Assembly: GCA_029548715.1 (NCBI GenBank)
Contig: JAKPMW010000149.1
Coordinates: forward strand, 1-15,625
Source of the DNA: Spirochaetota bacterium
GTDB taxonomy: Bacteria; Spirochaetota; JAGLSM01; JAKPMW01
Direction of reading: 5' to 3'
Length of the DNA stretch: 15,625 nucleotides
Position 1 is the first letter of the stretch; each line of letters opens with the position of its first letter. The translations under genes and the position numbers were made by a program. The notes under the pieces were generated by a model. It was not told the DNA's origin, did no database searches, and saw only the letters and a program-made list of their open reading frames with translations. Shown in pieces: positions 6,649-14,683 of this stretch.

Positions 6649-7638
6649 TCACAGCGCGAACTGGATCCCGATGGTAAAGCGGCCCAGGCGACCGCTGGCC
6701 GTGTCGCTCGAATAGGTGTCCGTCAGGCCAAGCTCGTACGACAGATCGATCCCCCAGCTTCCAAACTCAAACGAAGTCCCGATGGCCAGATCAATCGTCG
6801 TGCCGGTAAAGTTTTTGTACCCGTCAGTCCCCGTGTACTCCCCGAGACTGAAACCGACAACGGGCCCGGCCTGCAGTGCGAGACCAAAGGAAGCTCCGTC
6901 CACCAGGTAGTAGCGCCCCATGACCGGCACGCGGACCGAGGCCGGCAGCCAGGTGTGGGCCGCATCATTGACGACTGCAAAATCGAGGAGCAGCCGGGGT
7001 GAAAGCGTCCAGCTCGGGGCCAGGGGAATCTCCACGGCCAATCCGTAATGGACGGCAAAGATGGCGTCCAGTCCATTGGGGCTGGACCCCGAGGCAAAGA
7101 GTCCGGCATCCAAAAAGGCAAACCGACCCAAAACGCGCGTGCGCGCACTGATCAGGCGGGTGTCAAAATCGCGGTCATCGGGATGGACAAAGGCGCTGCG
7201 GATCCCCTCGAAGTTGGCTCGCCAGTAGGCGTCATTGAGGTTGGCATAATCGATCTTGTACCCGGTCTGGGGGGCATGCAAAAACTTCCCGTCACCAATA
7301 TAGATCCCGACGTGTGAGGCCCCCGGCCCCGCTGTGTGAAAATAAACGAGATCACCGGGACGCGGCTCCTGACGAACGGCAAGTTTGGCGTACTGGTCAA
7401 AGGTGACACGGGGAACCTCGCCCCCGATCTGACGAAAGACGTACCAGATATAGCCCGAACAGTCAAAGCCCGAGGGCGAGGTTCCGCCCATCAGGTAGGG
7501 GACGCCAATGTGGCGCTTGGCCTCCTCTATTACCTCGTCCCGCTTGTCATGCGGCAGGAGTCCCCCGGCCAGCAGTCCCGCATACAGACTCACCAGCACG
7601 ATCCCTGCGCCAAAAATCCGCCCTGCCCTGTTCACCAT
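6649..7638 (-). CDS. Secreted NlpC/P60 peptidase fused to a C-terminal beta-barrel
   Basis: The 329-residue protein starts with a signal or anchor segment (basic MVNRAGR, hydrophobic 9-28). Residues about 32-150 are an NlpC/P60 domain, a cysteine peptidase that cuts gamma-D-Glu-diamino acid bonds in peptidoglycan stem peptides. Cys60 in GFDCSGY, His109 in ASHVGIYIG and His121 in FLHAP form the expected triad. From about 165 to the end, alternating polar/hydrophobic strands with aromatic girdles (RFAFLDAGLFASG, RYYLVDGASFGLALQAG, GRFTIGIQFAL) look like an eight-strand-type outer-membrane barrel. ATG 7638 follows AGGAGG by about eight bases; ATG 7674 would add 12 residues and lies upstream of that site. 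It is transcribed from its own promoter and converges on brnA nine bases away. Confidence 0.85.
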   Translation of the reverse strand: MVNRAGRIFGAGIVLVSLYAGLLAGGLLPHDKRDEVIEEAKRHIGVPYLMGGTSPSGFDCSGYIWYVFRQIGGEVPRVTFDQYAKLAVRQEPRPGDLVYFHTAGPGASHVGIYIGDGKFLHAPQTGYKIDYANLNDAYWRANFEGIRSAFVHPDDRDFDTRLISARTRVLGRFAFLDAGLFASGSSPNGLDAIFAVHYGLAVEIPLAPSWTLSPRLLLDFAVVNDAAHTWLPASVRVPVMGRYYLVDGASFGLALQAGPVVGFSLGEYTGTDGYKNFTGTTIDLAIGTSFEFGSWGIDLSYELGLTDTYSSDTASGRLGRFTIGIQFAL

Positions 7639-7664
7639 CTTCCTGCCCTCCTGACCTAAGAGCA

Positions 7665-7693
7665 GACATACCACGCATGGGCGGATTTATCAA
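7665..7693 (-). promoter_or_regulatory. Sigma70-like promoter of the NlpC/P60-barrel gene
   Basis: Minus-strand -35 TTGATA (7693-7688), a 17-base spacer, and -10 TATGTC (7670-7665). Start near 7658 leaves a leader of about 20 bases containing the AGGAGG ribosome site. Confidence 0.5.
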
Positions 7694-7916
7694 GCTTGCA
7701 TTGCGCTGGTGCCGTGGTCTTTCGCTGATATTCATCATGCCCCGTGCTACACTTGACCCAGCATCGGCTTGATGCTGAACAGTCCCTGAAGGGCGTATAA
7801 ACGGTCTATCCAGAATGTGTCCGCTGGACAGACTATGCAGCCCGGAAGAGAACAGGCGGTATTGCTGCTTCTTTTTTCGTCCGGAGCAAACATATAATCA
7901 AATTCCTTGATTTACA

Positions 7917-7929
7917 CGCCAGACTGGCG
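7917..7929. repeat. Perfect inverted repeat upstream of the PAS kinase gene
   Basis: CGCCAG (7917-7922), one central A, CTGGCG (7924-7929), about 40 bases upstream of the kinase ATG and just after TATAAT at 7893-7898. If that box is a -10, this dyad would be at roughly +13 to +25, where a repressor or leader hairpin could act. Confidence 0.4.
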
Positions 7930-7968
7930 CAGACTGAGTATCAGGCTGGCATCATGAGGAGGGTGGCC

Positions 7969-9127
7969 ATGGAACCAAACCACGCGTCACGCATACCCGA
8001 GGCAAGTGCCGAGACCCTTGCCCTTCAGCAGCAGGCTCTCTTCAGTGCCATGACAGAGATGATCGTGCTCCATCAGGTCATCTTTGATTCTGAAGACAGA
8101 CCGGTTGATTACCGTATCACTGACTGCAACACGGCCTTTACCCGGGTCACCGGCATTTCAAGGGAAGCGGCTGTTGGCAAGCTGGCCAGTGAACTCTACA
8201 GTGTGTCTCCGGCCCCCTATCTTGACGTGTATGCCAAAACAGGAACAACCGGGATTCCCCAGCAGTTTGAAACATATTTTCCCCCAATGGACCGGCATTT
8301 TGTCATCTCGGTTGTTTCACACGCGCCCAACTGTTTTGCGACCATCACAACTGACATCACAGACATAAAACGACTGCAAATTCAGGTTGAATCGAAAAAC
8401 AAGGAGCTTGAGCAACTGGTCTATATCGCATCCCACGATCTGCGTTCACCCCTGGTCAATGTAGACGGCTATTCGCGGGAACTGGCCTTTGCCATTGATG
8501 ACCTTGAAGCTGCTGTCTCTGAGCAGGCTCTCCCCCGCGAACAACTCACTACCAAGATCCAGTCCACACTGGCAGAGATGCGGGATGCCCTGCGCTATAT
8601 CCGTACCAGCACAGCCCAAATGGACTCCCTCCTTAAAGGACTGCTCAAGCTCTCGCGTTCTGGCAGGGCAGCCCTGACAATCGTACCAATAGACATGGAT
8701 ACTCTTGTTGAAAAAGTCCTGTCAGCACTTTCATGGCAAATCAGGGAAGCCGGGGCTGATGTCAGGCTTGACCCGCTTCCTTCCTGCCGGGTTGATGCAA
8801 TACAGATGACCGAGGTCTTTTCAAACCTGATCTCAAACGCAATCAAGTTTCTTAGTCCCACCCGGCCGGGACTGATCCGGATCAGCGGGACCGCCGCCCA
8901 TGGACGGGCAGTCTATACCGTCGAGGACAATGGAATCGGGATCGCACCACAGCACCAGACCAATATTTTTGAGATGTTTCACCGCCTTGATCCCGCAGCG
9001 ACACCAGGTGACGGACTTGGATTGACGCTTGTCCGGCAGATTCTCAGCCGGCTGGACGGAAGCATCAGGGTTGAATCCGTCCCGGATCAGGGAAGCCGCT
9101 TTATCATTGAAGTCCCGGCGATGGTGT
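7969..9127 (+). CDS. PAS-domain sensor histidine kinase
   Basis: The 386-residue soluble kinase has a PAS domain (about 23-137, ending in the TDITDIKRLQ linker), a short coiled coil (about 138-152), a HisKA dimerisation domain with phospho-acceptor His156 in ASHDLRSPL, and a HATPase domain. The ATPase boxes are N (NLISNAIKFL, 286-295), G1 (VEDNGIGI, 318-325), F (IFEMFHRL) and G2 (GDGLGLTLV, 347-355). There is no transmembrane segment, so it senses a cytoplasmic signal. The ASHDLRSPL form is common in bacteriophytochrome-like kinases that pair with Rcp1-type regulators, and such a regulator follows. ATG 7969 is chosen because GGAGG lies seven bases upstream; ATG 7954 would overlap that site. 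The stop codon occupies 9127-9129. Confidence 0.93.
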
Positions 9128-9136
9128 AGAATCCCT

Positions 9137-9155
9137 TGATGGGGAGGCCCCGTCA
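9137..9155 (+). repeat. Hairpin between the PAS kinase and response regulator genes
   Basis: TGATGGGG (9137-9144), loop AGG, CCCCGTCA (9148-9155): an eight-base stem with one G-T pair, starting eight bases after the kinase stop. No T run follows, so it is unlikely to be a simple terminator. It could stabilise or process the kinase message, or reduce read-through to the next gene. Confidence 0.45.
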
Positions 9156-9233
9156 GGCGCCGGATCGTCTTGCACAGTATTGCTGGCAGTTTGGAAAAAT
9201 GAGCCTATCACATAAACCCGGAGGAAGCCACTG

Positions 9234-9680
9234 ATGAACCAGGAAGTTGTCATTTTGATCGCTGATGATGACGAAGGACACGCCGAGCTGATCCGGCGAA
9301 ATCTTGTCCGGGCGGGAATTGCCAACCCTCTGATGCATTTCAAGGACGGACAGGAGGTCGTTGATTTTCTCATCCGCCAGGGTTCGGGACCACAGCGGCA
9401 ACCCGACACGGCATATGTCCTCCTGCTTGATATTCGCATGCCCAAGCTGGATGGAATCGAGGTCCTCTCCCTGATCAAAAGCAACGACGAACTGAAAAAA
9501 ATCCCGGTGATCATGATCACAACCACTGACGATCCGCGTGAAGTCGAGCGCTGCCACCTCCTTGGGTGCAGCAACTACATCACCAAGCCGGTCGAGTACG
9601 AGAGTTTTGTCAATGCCATCCGCCAGCTTGGGCTCTTCCTCTCGGTTGTCGCTGTTCCCATAATTTCCTGTCCCAACTGA
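9234..9680 (+). CDS. Rcp1-like single-domain response regulator
   Basis: The 148-residue protein is a lone receiver domain. The acidic pocket is DDDE (11-14), the phospho-acceptor Asp66 lies in LLLDIRMPKLDG, the switch Thr in MITTTDD (about 96-98), and Lys118 in ITKPVEYESF. The long insertion before the acceptor and the tail FVNAIRQLGLFLSVVAVP are characteristic of Rcp1-type regulators that partner PAS/GAF or phytochrome-like kinases. With no output domain it must act by protein contact or as a phosphotransfer intermediate. GGAGG lies a few bases upstream of the ATG. It sits between two histidine kinases on the same strand. Confidence 0.95.
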   Translation: MNQEVVILIADDDEGHAELIRRNLVRAGIANPLMHFKDGQEVVDFLIRQGSGPQRQPDTAYVLLLDIRMPKLDGIEVLSLIKSNDELKKIPVIMITTTDDPREVERCHLLGCSNYITKPVEYESFVNAIRQLGLFLSVVAVPIISCPN

Positions 9681-9700
9681 CACCAAGCAGGATACCCATC

Positions 9701-10876
9701 ATGGATGACGGACAACATGACCTTTTGGCTGAGCCCCCGGTACGCAAAATCCTCGTTGTCGAGGACGACCCAGCCCTGGGAAAACTGATTGTACGACGGC
9801 TCGGACGTACCGGCTTTACCGCTACTGCCGTGACAAGCGGGAGCCAGGCCCTTGCTGTCTGGCAGCCCGACACGGTCATGCTTGTCGACCAGAAACTGCC
9901 TGACATGACAGGCCGACAGTTGATTGCCCGGCTGCGCGAAAAGGGCCACACCCCTGCATTTATTGTCATGACAGGACAGGGTGACGAACGCCTGGCCGTC
10001 GAGATGATGAAGCTGGGAGCCGATGACTATCTGGTAAAAACGATTGATTTTATCGATGTCCTGCCCCAGGCATTTACCCGTCTCTTTGTACGGGTTGAGA
10101 CGGAAAAACGGCTGGCACAGGCCGAAGCTGACCGAAACAGGCTTGAAGCCCAGCTCAGGCAGGAACAGCGACTGTCCGCAATCGGAACGCTGGCCAGCGG
10201 AGTTGCCCACGAGATCAACAACCCGCTCAACGTCATTATCAATTACGCGCAACTGATTCTTGACCGCCTCCCCCCCAGAGAGCACCAGCTTCTCGAATTT
10301 TGCCAGGAGATCCTTGATGAAGGACAGCGTATCACAAACATTGTCCGCAACCTGTTGTCCTTTTCCCGCGTTGAGCAGTCCTCTCACCGCCCCGAATCTC
10401 CAAAACAGCTTGTGGAAGGGGTCCTCTCCCTCGTCGGCAAACTGCTGGAAAAAGACGAGGTCACCCTCAATCTCGAGGTTGAGCCAGAACTGCCCATGAT
10501 TTCCTGCTCGGCTCCGCAAATCCAGCAGGTCATCCTCAACCTGATCGTTAATGGACGGGATGCACTGAACGAACGCTATCCGGGATACCATCCGCAAAAA
10601 TTTCTTGCAGTACATCTGTCGCGCACCCCGGGCGATCCGGGCTGTATCCGGTTTTCCGTATCAGACCACGGGAACGGAGTTCCTGAATCAATCCGGGACA
10701 AGCTCTTTCACCCATTTTTTACCACCAAGGACCCGGACAAGGGAACAGGCCTTGGCCTTTCCATCTGTCAGACCATCGCCCACGAGCACGGGGGCCGGCT
10801 CTCATTCGAAAGCGTACCCGGCGAAGGCACAAGCTTTTTTCTGGATGTTCCTGCATGCGGATCAGCAGGTCCCTGA
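9701..10876 (+). CDS. Receiver-histidine kinase hybrid (N-terminal receiver)
   Basis: The 391-residue protein has an N-terminal receiver (about 15-128; acidic residues E21-D22-D23, acceptor Asp63 in MLVDQKLPDMTG, T91, Lys113 in YLVKTID). A coiled coil (about 129-158) follows, then a HisKA domain with His170 in GVAHEINNPLNVI, and a HATPase domain: ILNLIVNGRDAL (279-290), SDHGNGVP (321-328), PFFTTKDPDKGTGLGLSI (338-355). Such proteins are kinases whose activity is set by phosphorylation of their own receiver, here possibly by the upstream PAS kinase. ATG 9701 lies 20 bases after the previous stop with AGGAT before it; the frame extends upstream only as a shadow of the regulator gene. There is no membrane segment. 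Confidence 0.93.
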   Translation: MDDGQHDLLAEPPVRKILVVEDDPALGKLIVRRLGRTGFTATAVTSGSQALAVWQPDTVMLVDQKLPDMTGRQLIARLREKGHTPAFIVMTGQGDERLAVEMMKLGADDYLVKTIDFIDVLPQAFTRLFVRVETEKRLAQAEADRNRLEAQLRQEQRLSAIGTLASGVAHEINNPLNVIINYAQLILDRLPPREHQLLEFCQEILDEGQRITNIVRNLLSFSRVEQSSHRPESPKQLVEGVLSLVGKLLEKDEVTLNLEVEPELPMISCSAPQIQQVILNLIVNGRDALNERYPGYHPQKFLAVHLSRTPGDPGCIRFSVSDHGNGVPESIRDKLFHPFFTTKDPDKGTGLGLSICQTIAHEHGGRLSFESVPGEGTSFFLDVPACGSAGP

Positions 10877-10973
10877 CCTGCAGTGAAACTGGTACCCCGG
10901 ATACAGGCAGGAGGTCAGCACCGTCTTCAAGCGCCTTGCTCCCGCAGACAATCGTCCGGGCATCTCCTGACAA

Positions 10974-11013
10974 GGCCTGCATTCGTCACACACTATGCAT
11001 GCTCATGCAGGCC
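10974..11013. repeat. Inverted repeat between convergent genes
   Basis: GGCCTGCAT (10974-10982) and ATGCAGGCC (11005-11013) are exact inverted copies, with a 22-base loop that itself contains ATGCAT. It lies between the convergent kinase and GNAT genes, the usual place for a bidirectional terminator, but neither side has a T run. It may be a Rho-related or other element. Confidence 0.35.
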
Positions 11014-11040
11014 GCCAGGAAAGGGAGTTGCAAACCACCC

Positions 11041-12159
11041 TTAGAGAGGCTTCGTAAAGATGCGGTAGCGCTTGAACTCGTACCCGCCCCAATCCAAAAT
11101 CGGCTGGATCATCTTGACATTGTTTTCAACCACAATCGAGCAGGACGACCAGAGATATCCGTACTTTCTGCCCGCAGCGACAGTATCCATGACCAGCACT
11201 GCGTCAATTCCACGATTGCGGTATTCTTCCTTGACGCCAAACAAAAAGGTCCTGAGCCCGTAGGCCTTTTTCTTGGCACGTAAAAAATGCCACCAGCCAA
11301 AGGGAAAGAGACGGCCGTTCATCTTTTTCACCGATGGATTGAGATCAGGGAGCGTAATGGATGTAGCGACTGTTTCGCCATCCTTGTCCACCAGAAAAAT
11401 CATCCGGGGATCGAGGATCATCTTGAGTGCCTCGGTGACTGCCTCAAACTGCCGGTCCGAATATGGAACATGACCCCAGTTTGCTGCCCAGGCCGAATTG
11501 ACCACACCCTTGATCCGCTCAACCTCTGCCTCAAGGTTTTTATGGTCAATGCACCTGAAGACAAATCCCTTTGAGACAAGCCGTTCCCTGACCTTGGCGA
11601 AGAGCTCGGGGACAACAACGTCCTTCCCGATCATAAACGAAAGCCAGTCGATGTCCTTGACGTATCCGGCCTTTGCCATCAGATCAATGTAGTACTTCGG
11701 CGTATAGACCTCAAGAATGACCGGGGTCTTCGGTTCGTTGTCATGTCCCTCGGCCAAAAGACCTATTTCGTCGTAGATCGTGTAATTCATCGGTCCGATC
11801 ATCTTGGTGGCTCCGCGGGCACGACACCAGCTTTCGGCAGTATTCAGGAGAGCCGTCGAAGCTTCTTCATCATTCATGCACTCGTAAAAACCAAAAAAGC
11901 CATCCCGGGTCTTGTGATATTCGTCGTGCTTGTGATTGATGTGCCCGGTAATCCGGCCGACAACTTCTCCGTCCCGTATGGCCAGGAAAAACGCCGCCTC
12001 GCCAAACTCGAAAAACGGATGCTTTTTTCTGTCAAGCGAATGCTTCATGTCGAAGACAAGGGGCGGAACCCAGTTGGGATCACCCTTGTAGACGGCCCAG
12101 GGCATCTTGATAAAACGCATCGTATCACGTTTTGTCAGCACTTCACGAATCTCAAGCAT
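11041..12159 (-). CDS. GNAT-fold N-acyltransferase-like protein, function unknown
   Basis: This 372-residue protein belongs to a widespread uncharacterised family with two GNAT-like halves. Typical stretches are FIKMPWAVYKGDPNWVPPL (17-35), KHPFFEFGEAAFFLA (46-60), GEVVGRI (64-70), DGFFGFYE (86-93) and IGPMNYTIYDEIGLL (121-135). The second half has EEYRNRGIDAVLV (about 311-323), which resembles the acetyl-CoA pyrophosphate loop (R/Q-X-X-G-X-G/A). Substrate unknown; cytoplasmic. I chose ATG 12159 because AGGAGGAG lies about seven bases upstream and the family pattern starts there. The same frame runs upstream to 12570, but that stretch is antisense to the aminopeptidase. It has its own promoter at 12204-12232 and converges on the kinase cluster. 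Confidence 0.85.
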   Translation of the reverse strand: MLEIREVLTKRDTMRFIKMPWAVYKGDPNWVPPLVFDMKHSLDRKKHPFFEFGEAAFFLAIRDGEVVGRITGHINHKHDEYHKTRDGFFGFYECMNDEEASTALLNTAESWCRARGATKMIGPMNYTIYDEIGLLAEGHDNEPKTPVILEVYTPKYYIDLMAKAGYVKDIDWLSFMIGKDVVVPELFAKVRERLVSKGFVFRCIDHKNLEAEVERIKGVVNSAWAANWGHVPYSDRQFEAVTEALKMILDPRMIFLVDKDGETVATSITLPDLNPSVKKMNGRLFPFGWWHFLRAKKKAYGLRTFLFGVKEEYRNRGIDAVLVMDTVAAGRKYGYLWSSCSIVVENNVKMIQPILDWGGYEFKRYRIFTKPL

Positions 12160-12203
12160 CTTCTGGCTCCTCCTGCATCTCACCCGTGCAACCCATTCAG
12201 GTA

Positions 12204-12232
12204 AATGTACAAATGTTTTTTGGGGTCCACAA
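12204..12232 (-). promoter_or_regulatory. Sigma70-like promoter of the GNAT-like gene
   Basis: Minus-strand TTGTGG (12232-12227), a 17-base spacer, TACATT (12209-12204). Start near 12197 leaves a leader of about 38 bases with the AGGAGGAG ribosome site. Confidence 0.4.
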
Positions 12233-12244
12233 GCGCATCCAGTA

Positions 12245-12250
12245 TATACT
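12245..12250 (+). promoter_or_regulatory. Possible -10 box for the aminopeptidase gene
   Basis: TATACT at 12245-12250 within TATATACT is a good -10, but the best -35-like word (TTGGGG, 12220-12225) is 19 bases away and poor. If used, the leader would be about 77 bases to the ATG at 12334. It would overlap the divergent GNAT-gene promoter. Confidence 0.3.
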
Positions 12251-12333
12251 ATTTGAGGAACAACCTCCAGCCGAAACAAAAGCAAATTTCCGGCTGGGTG
12301 CTCCGTAACAAAATGACACTCGCAGGTACCACA

Positions 12334-13530
12334 ATGACACCAGCCATTCTCGAAAAATATGCCGCAGTCCTCGAATGGGGCCTTGAGACCGCCCGGGGGA
12401 AAGCCTACAAACCATACGAAACAGTCCTGCTCCGGTACGATATTGACGCCCTCCCGCTGACTGAAGCGGTCTGGCGCCGTCTGGTCGCACGCAAACTCAA
12501 TGTGACTGCCCGCCTCCTGACCCCTCCAACCATGGAAAAGGATTTTTATGCCCTCTCCGACGCCAGGCAACGTGGCTTTATCGCGGCCGGAGAGCGCGAG
12601 TTTTACGAAAACCTCAATGGAAACATCTATATCGGTGCGCCCTCTTCACTGACCCATCTGAAAGAAATAGACCCGAAACGGATAGCCGAGGTAGCCCGGG
12701 CCAGAAAATTTGTCCGGGACATCATGGAATCGCGCGAATCCGCAGGAAAATTCGGCTGGACCCTCTGTACCCTGGCCACAGACGAACTGGCCAGACGCGC
12801 AGGTTGCACCCGGGCGGAATACGAAAAACAGATTATCCGTGCCTGCTTTCTTGATTGCCCGGATCCGGTAAAAAAATGGAAGGAAGTACACGCCGCAGCC
12901 ATGGATATCAAGGCCTGGCTTGGATCCCTCAGAATCCAGACGATACGCATCGAGACGGCCAGTATGGATCTTGAAATCCGCCTGGGCGAAAAACGCCGCT
13001 TCCTTGGTGTCAGCGGACACAACATCCCTTCGTTTGAAATCTTTACCTCACCCGACTGGCGCGGCGCACGCGGCATCTGGTACGCTGACCAGCCCTCGTT
13101 TCGCAGCGGCAATCTTGTCGAAGGCGTCAAGCTTGAGTTTGCCGAAGGCAAGGCCAGGGTGGTTGGTGCCAAAAAAGGTGCCGACTTTACCCGCCAGATG
13201 CTGGCCATGGATGCAGGAGCCTGCCGGATCGGCGAGTTTTCCCTGACTGACAGGCGGTTTTCGAACATCAACCGCTTCATGGCTGACACATTGTTTGATG
13301 AGAACTATGGCGGAACCAATGGAAACAGCCATATCGCTGTCGGCAACGCCTACCTTGACACGTATGCCGGTAAGCAAAGCTCACTCGACAAGGCAACCCG
13401 GACTGCTCTCGGGTATAACGAGTCTGCACTGCACTGGGATCTTGTCAATACCGAGCAAAAAAGCGTGACTGCCGTACTTGCAAACGGAAAATCTGTCTGC
13501 ATCTACGAGAGGGGACAGTTTACACGATGA
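12334..13530 (+). CDS. M29-family metallo-aminopeptidase
   Basis: The 398-residue protein is a thermophilic-aminopeptidase (PepS/AmpS, M29) homologue that removes N-terminal residues from peptides with two metal ions. The family core HNIPSFEIFTSPDWRG spans 229-244. The metal ligands known for the Thermus enzyme align with equal spacing to E235, E301, H333, Y340, H367 and D369. LFDENYGGTNGNSHIAVG (320-337) carries the family LFDEN...H pattern with a slightly unusual insertion. There is no signal peptide, so it is cytoplasmic. ATG 12334 has AGG seven bases upstream and fits family length; ATG 12313 and 12205 are in frame and possible, but add low-similarity residues. Its stop overlaps the kinase start (ATGA), showing translational coupling. 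Confidence 0.92.
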   Translation: MTPAILEKYAAVLEWGLETARGKAYKPYETVLLRYDIDALPLTEAVWRRLVARKLNVTARLLTPPTMEKDFYALSDARQRGFIAAGEREFYENLNGNIYIGAPSSLTHLKEIDPKRIAEVARARKFVRDIMESRESAGKFGWTLCTLATDELARRAGCTRAEYEKQIIRACFLDCPDPVKKWKEVHAAAMDIKAWLGSLRIQTIRIETASMDLEIRLGEKRRFLGVSGHNIPSFEIFTSPDWRGARGIWYADQPSFRSGNLVEGVKLEFAEGKARVVGAKKGADFTRQMLAMDAGACRIGEFSLTDRRFSNINRFMADTLFDENYGGTNGNSHIAVGNAYLDTYAGKQSSLDKATRTALGYNESALHWDLVNTEQKSVTAVLANGKSVCIYERGQFTR

Positions 13531-14525
13531 GCACCACACCCCGACGACGCAGCACCGACAATGCCGAGCGATATGATGTTGTCGGCTTCGGCACTATTGT
13601 TGTTGACCAGCTCGCCATCGTCCCGCGATACCCCGCCCCGGACGAAAAGATGGGGGCAGACTCCATCCTCCTGCAGCCAGGGGGACCTGTCCCCACTGCA
13701 CTGGCCCTGCTGTCCCGCATGGGCCGGTCTACCGCATTTTGCGGACTGGTCGGAGATGATTACTGGGGAGACTGGCTCTCCCAAATCCTGCAGCAGCGAA
13801 AAATCGATGCACAGCGTCTTGTTCGTGTCCCCTCCGCTCGAACTCCCCTGGCCCAGATCTGCTCCGAGCACAGCAGTGGCACACGAACTGTCCTGCATGA
13901 CGAGGGGATGCTCCCTGCACTTGAACTCCGGCACTTTGCCCTTGCGGATCAGCAGGGTTCCATCTCCCAGAGAGCATCCGATATTCTCGACAGCCTGCCG
14001 GCCGCACGCTGCATTCACGTTGATGGCCGTGAACACGAAATCATGCCCCGAATTCTTGAAGAGTATCGCCGGCGGGAGAGCCTTGTCTGTATTGATTGCG
14101 GAACCTTCAGACGCCGCACGCTCGAACTCCTGCCCCTGGCTGACTGCATCATCATGCCGGCAGGGTTTGCCCATTCTGTGTTCGGAAACCGTCCCCTGGA
14201 GCGCCTCGTCGCTGACTGTCACGACGCATGGCTGTCAGCCAGCCGCATCGTCATTACCGATGGAGTCAGAGGTTCCGCGGGGTGGAGCGATGGTGAAATC
14301 GTACTGCAAGGGGCATGGCCGGTCACAACTCTTGACAGTTGCGGGGCCGGCGATATCCATACAGGGGCCTTTATCCACGCAACACTGGAGGGAATGTCCC
14401 TTGCTGCATCGCTGGCTTTTTCGGCCGCCGCAGCGGCCCTCAAGTGCACTGTCCCGGGAAACGGGTCTTCTCCCGAGAGTGCAGCCGCTGTTTTCCATTT
14501 TCTTGATACACAGGCTGCAGACTGA
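13527..14525 (+). CDS. PfkB-family carbohydrate/nucleoside kinase
   Basis: This 332-residue ribokinase-fold enzyme phosphorylates a sugar or nucleoside with ATP. The first signature lies at about 51-60 (PGGPVPTALA), where the usual substrate-binding Asn (GG-X3-N) is replaced by Thr. The second signature DSCGAGDIHTGAF (270-282) supplies the anion hole and catalytic base D276. YDVVGFGTIVVDQLA (16-30) is the standard first strand. Substrate cannot be read from sequence; the family covers fructose-type sugars, sulfofructose, adenosine and others. ATG 13527 overlaps the aminopeptidase stop by four bases. A pairing of a peptidase and this kinase has no pathway I recognise. Confidence 0.92.
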   Translation: MSTTPRRRSTDNAERYDVVGFGTIVVDQLAIVPRYPAPDEKMGADSILLQPGGPVPTALALLSRMGRSTAFCGLVGDDYWGDWLSQILQQRKIDAQRLVRVPSARTPLAQICSEHSSGTRTVLHDEGMLPALELRHFALADQQGSISQRASDILDSLPAARCIHVDGREHEIMPRILEEYRRRESLVCIDCGTFRRRTLELLPLADCIIMPAGFAHSVFGNRPLERLVADCHDAWLSASRIVITDGVRGSAGWSDGEIVLQGAWPVTTLDSCGAGDIHTGAFIHATLEGMSLAASLAFSAAAAALKCTVPGNGSSPESAAAVFHFLDTQAAD

Positions 14526-14570
14526 CTGAAACAGCGATCTGCCAGGCCGGCCTTTCAGCGCCACCTGCGT

Positions 14571-14587
14571 GAGAGGACTGCCCTCTC
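14571..14587 (+). repeat. Small hairpin after the PfkB kinase gene
   Basis: GAGAGG (14571-14576), loop ACTGC, CCTCTC (14582-14587) lie 46 bases after the kinase stop. There is no clear T run, so it is only a weak terminator candidate. A ten-base palindrome AGGCCGGCCT lies just before it (14544-14553). Confidence 0.35.
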
Positions 14588-14626
14588 CTTCCATGACTTT
14601 CCGCTGTGGTACATTCGCATGGTCCA

Positions 14627-14654
14627 TTGCGACCTCCCCGTGATTTGCTATATT
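14627..14654 (+). promoter_or_regulatory. Sigma70-like promoter with extended -10 for the PLP decarboxylase
   Basis: TTGCGA (14627-14632), a 16-base spacer, TATATT (14649-14654) preceded by TGC, which is an extended -10. Start near 14661 leaves a short leader with GGGGAG as ribosome site. Confidence 0.55.
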
Positions 14655-14683
14655 TCCCCGTAATTGAGCTGGGGAGAAACGAT

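Larger units (their letters stand above)
7639..7968. other. Intergenic region with three inverted repeats between divergent genes
   Basis: These 330 bases hold the NlpC-gene promoter (7665-7693), an exact TATAAT at 7893-7898 without a good -35 partner (possible kinase-gene promoter), and three inverted repeats. The repeats are CAGCATC/GATGCTG (7759-7765 and 7771-7777), TGTCC/GGACA (7818-7822 and 7826-7830) and CGCCAG/CTGGCG around one base (7917-7929). CAGACTG also occurs twice (7920-7926, 7930-7936). No convincing ORF is present. The repeats could be regulator sites or part of an untranslated RNA. Confidence 0.45.

Noticed and set aside
10855..11283. Plus-strand 142-codon frame between the kinase and GNAT genes
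   Set aside because: It covers the intergenic gap and then runs antisense to the GNAT gene; no homology-like pattern.
12160..12570. N-terminal extension of the GNAT-like gene
   Set aside because: The frame is open but runs antisense to the aminopeptidase start; the strong AGGAGGAG site and the family start both point to ATG 12159.
13561..14529. 322-codon frame in another phase of the PfkB kinase gene
   Set aside because: The PfkB frame carries both family signatures; this one is serine/proline-rich shadow with no ribosome site.
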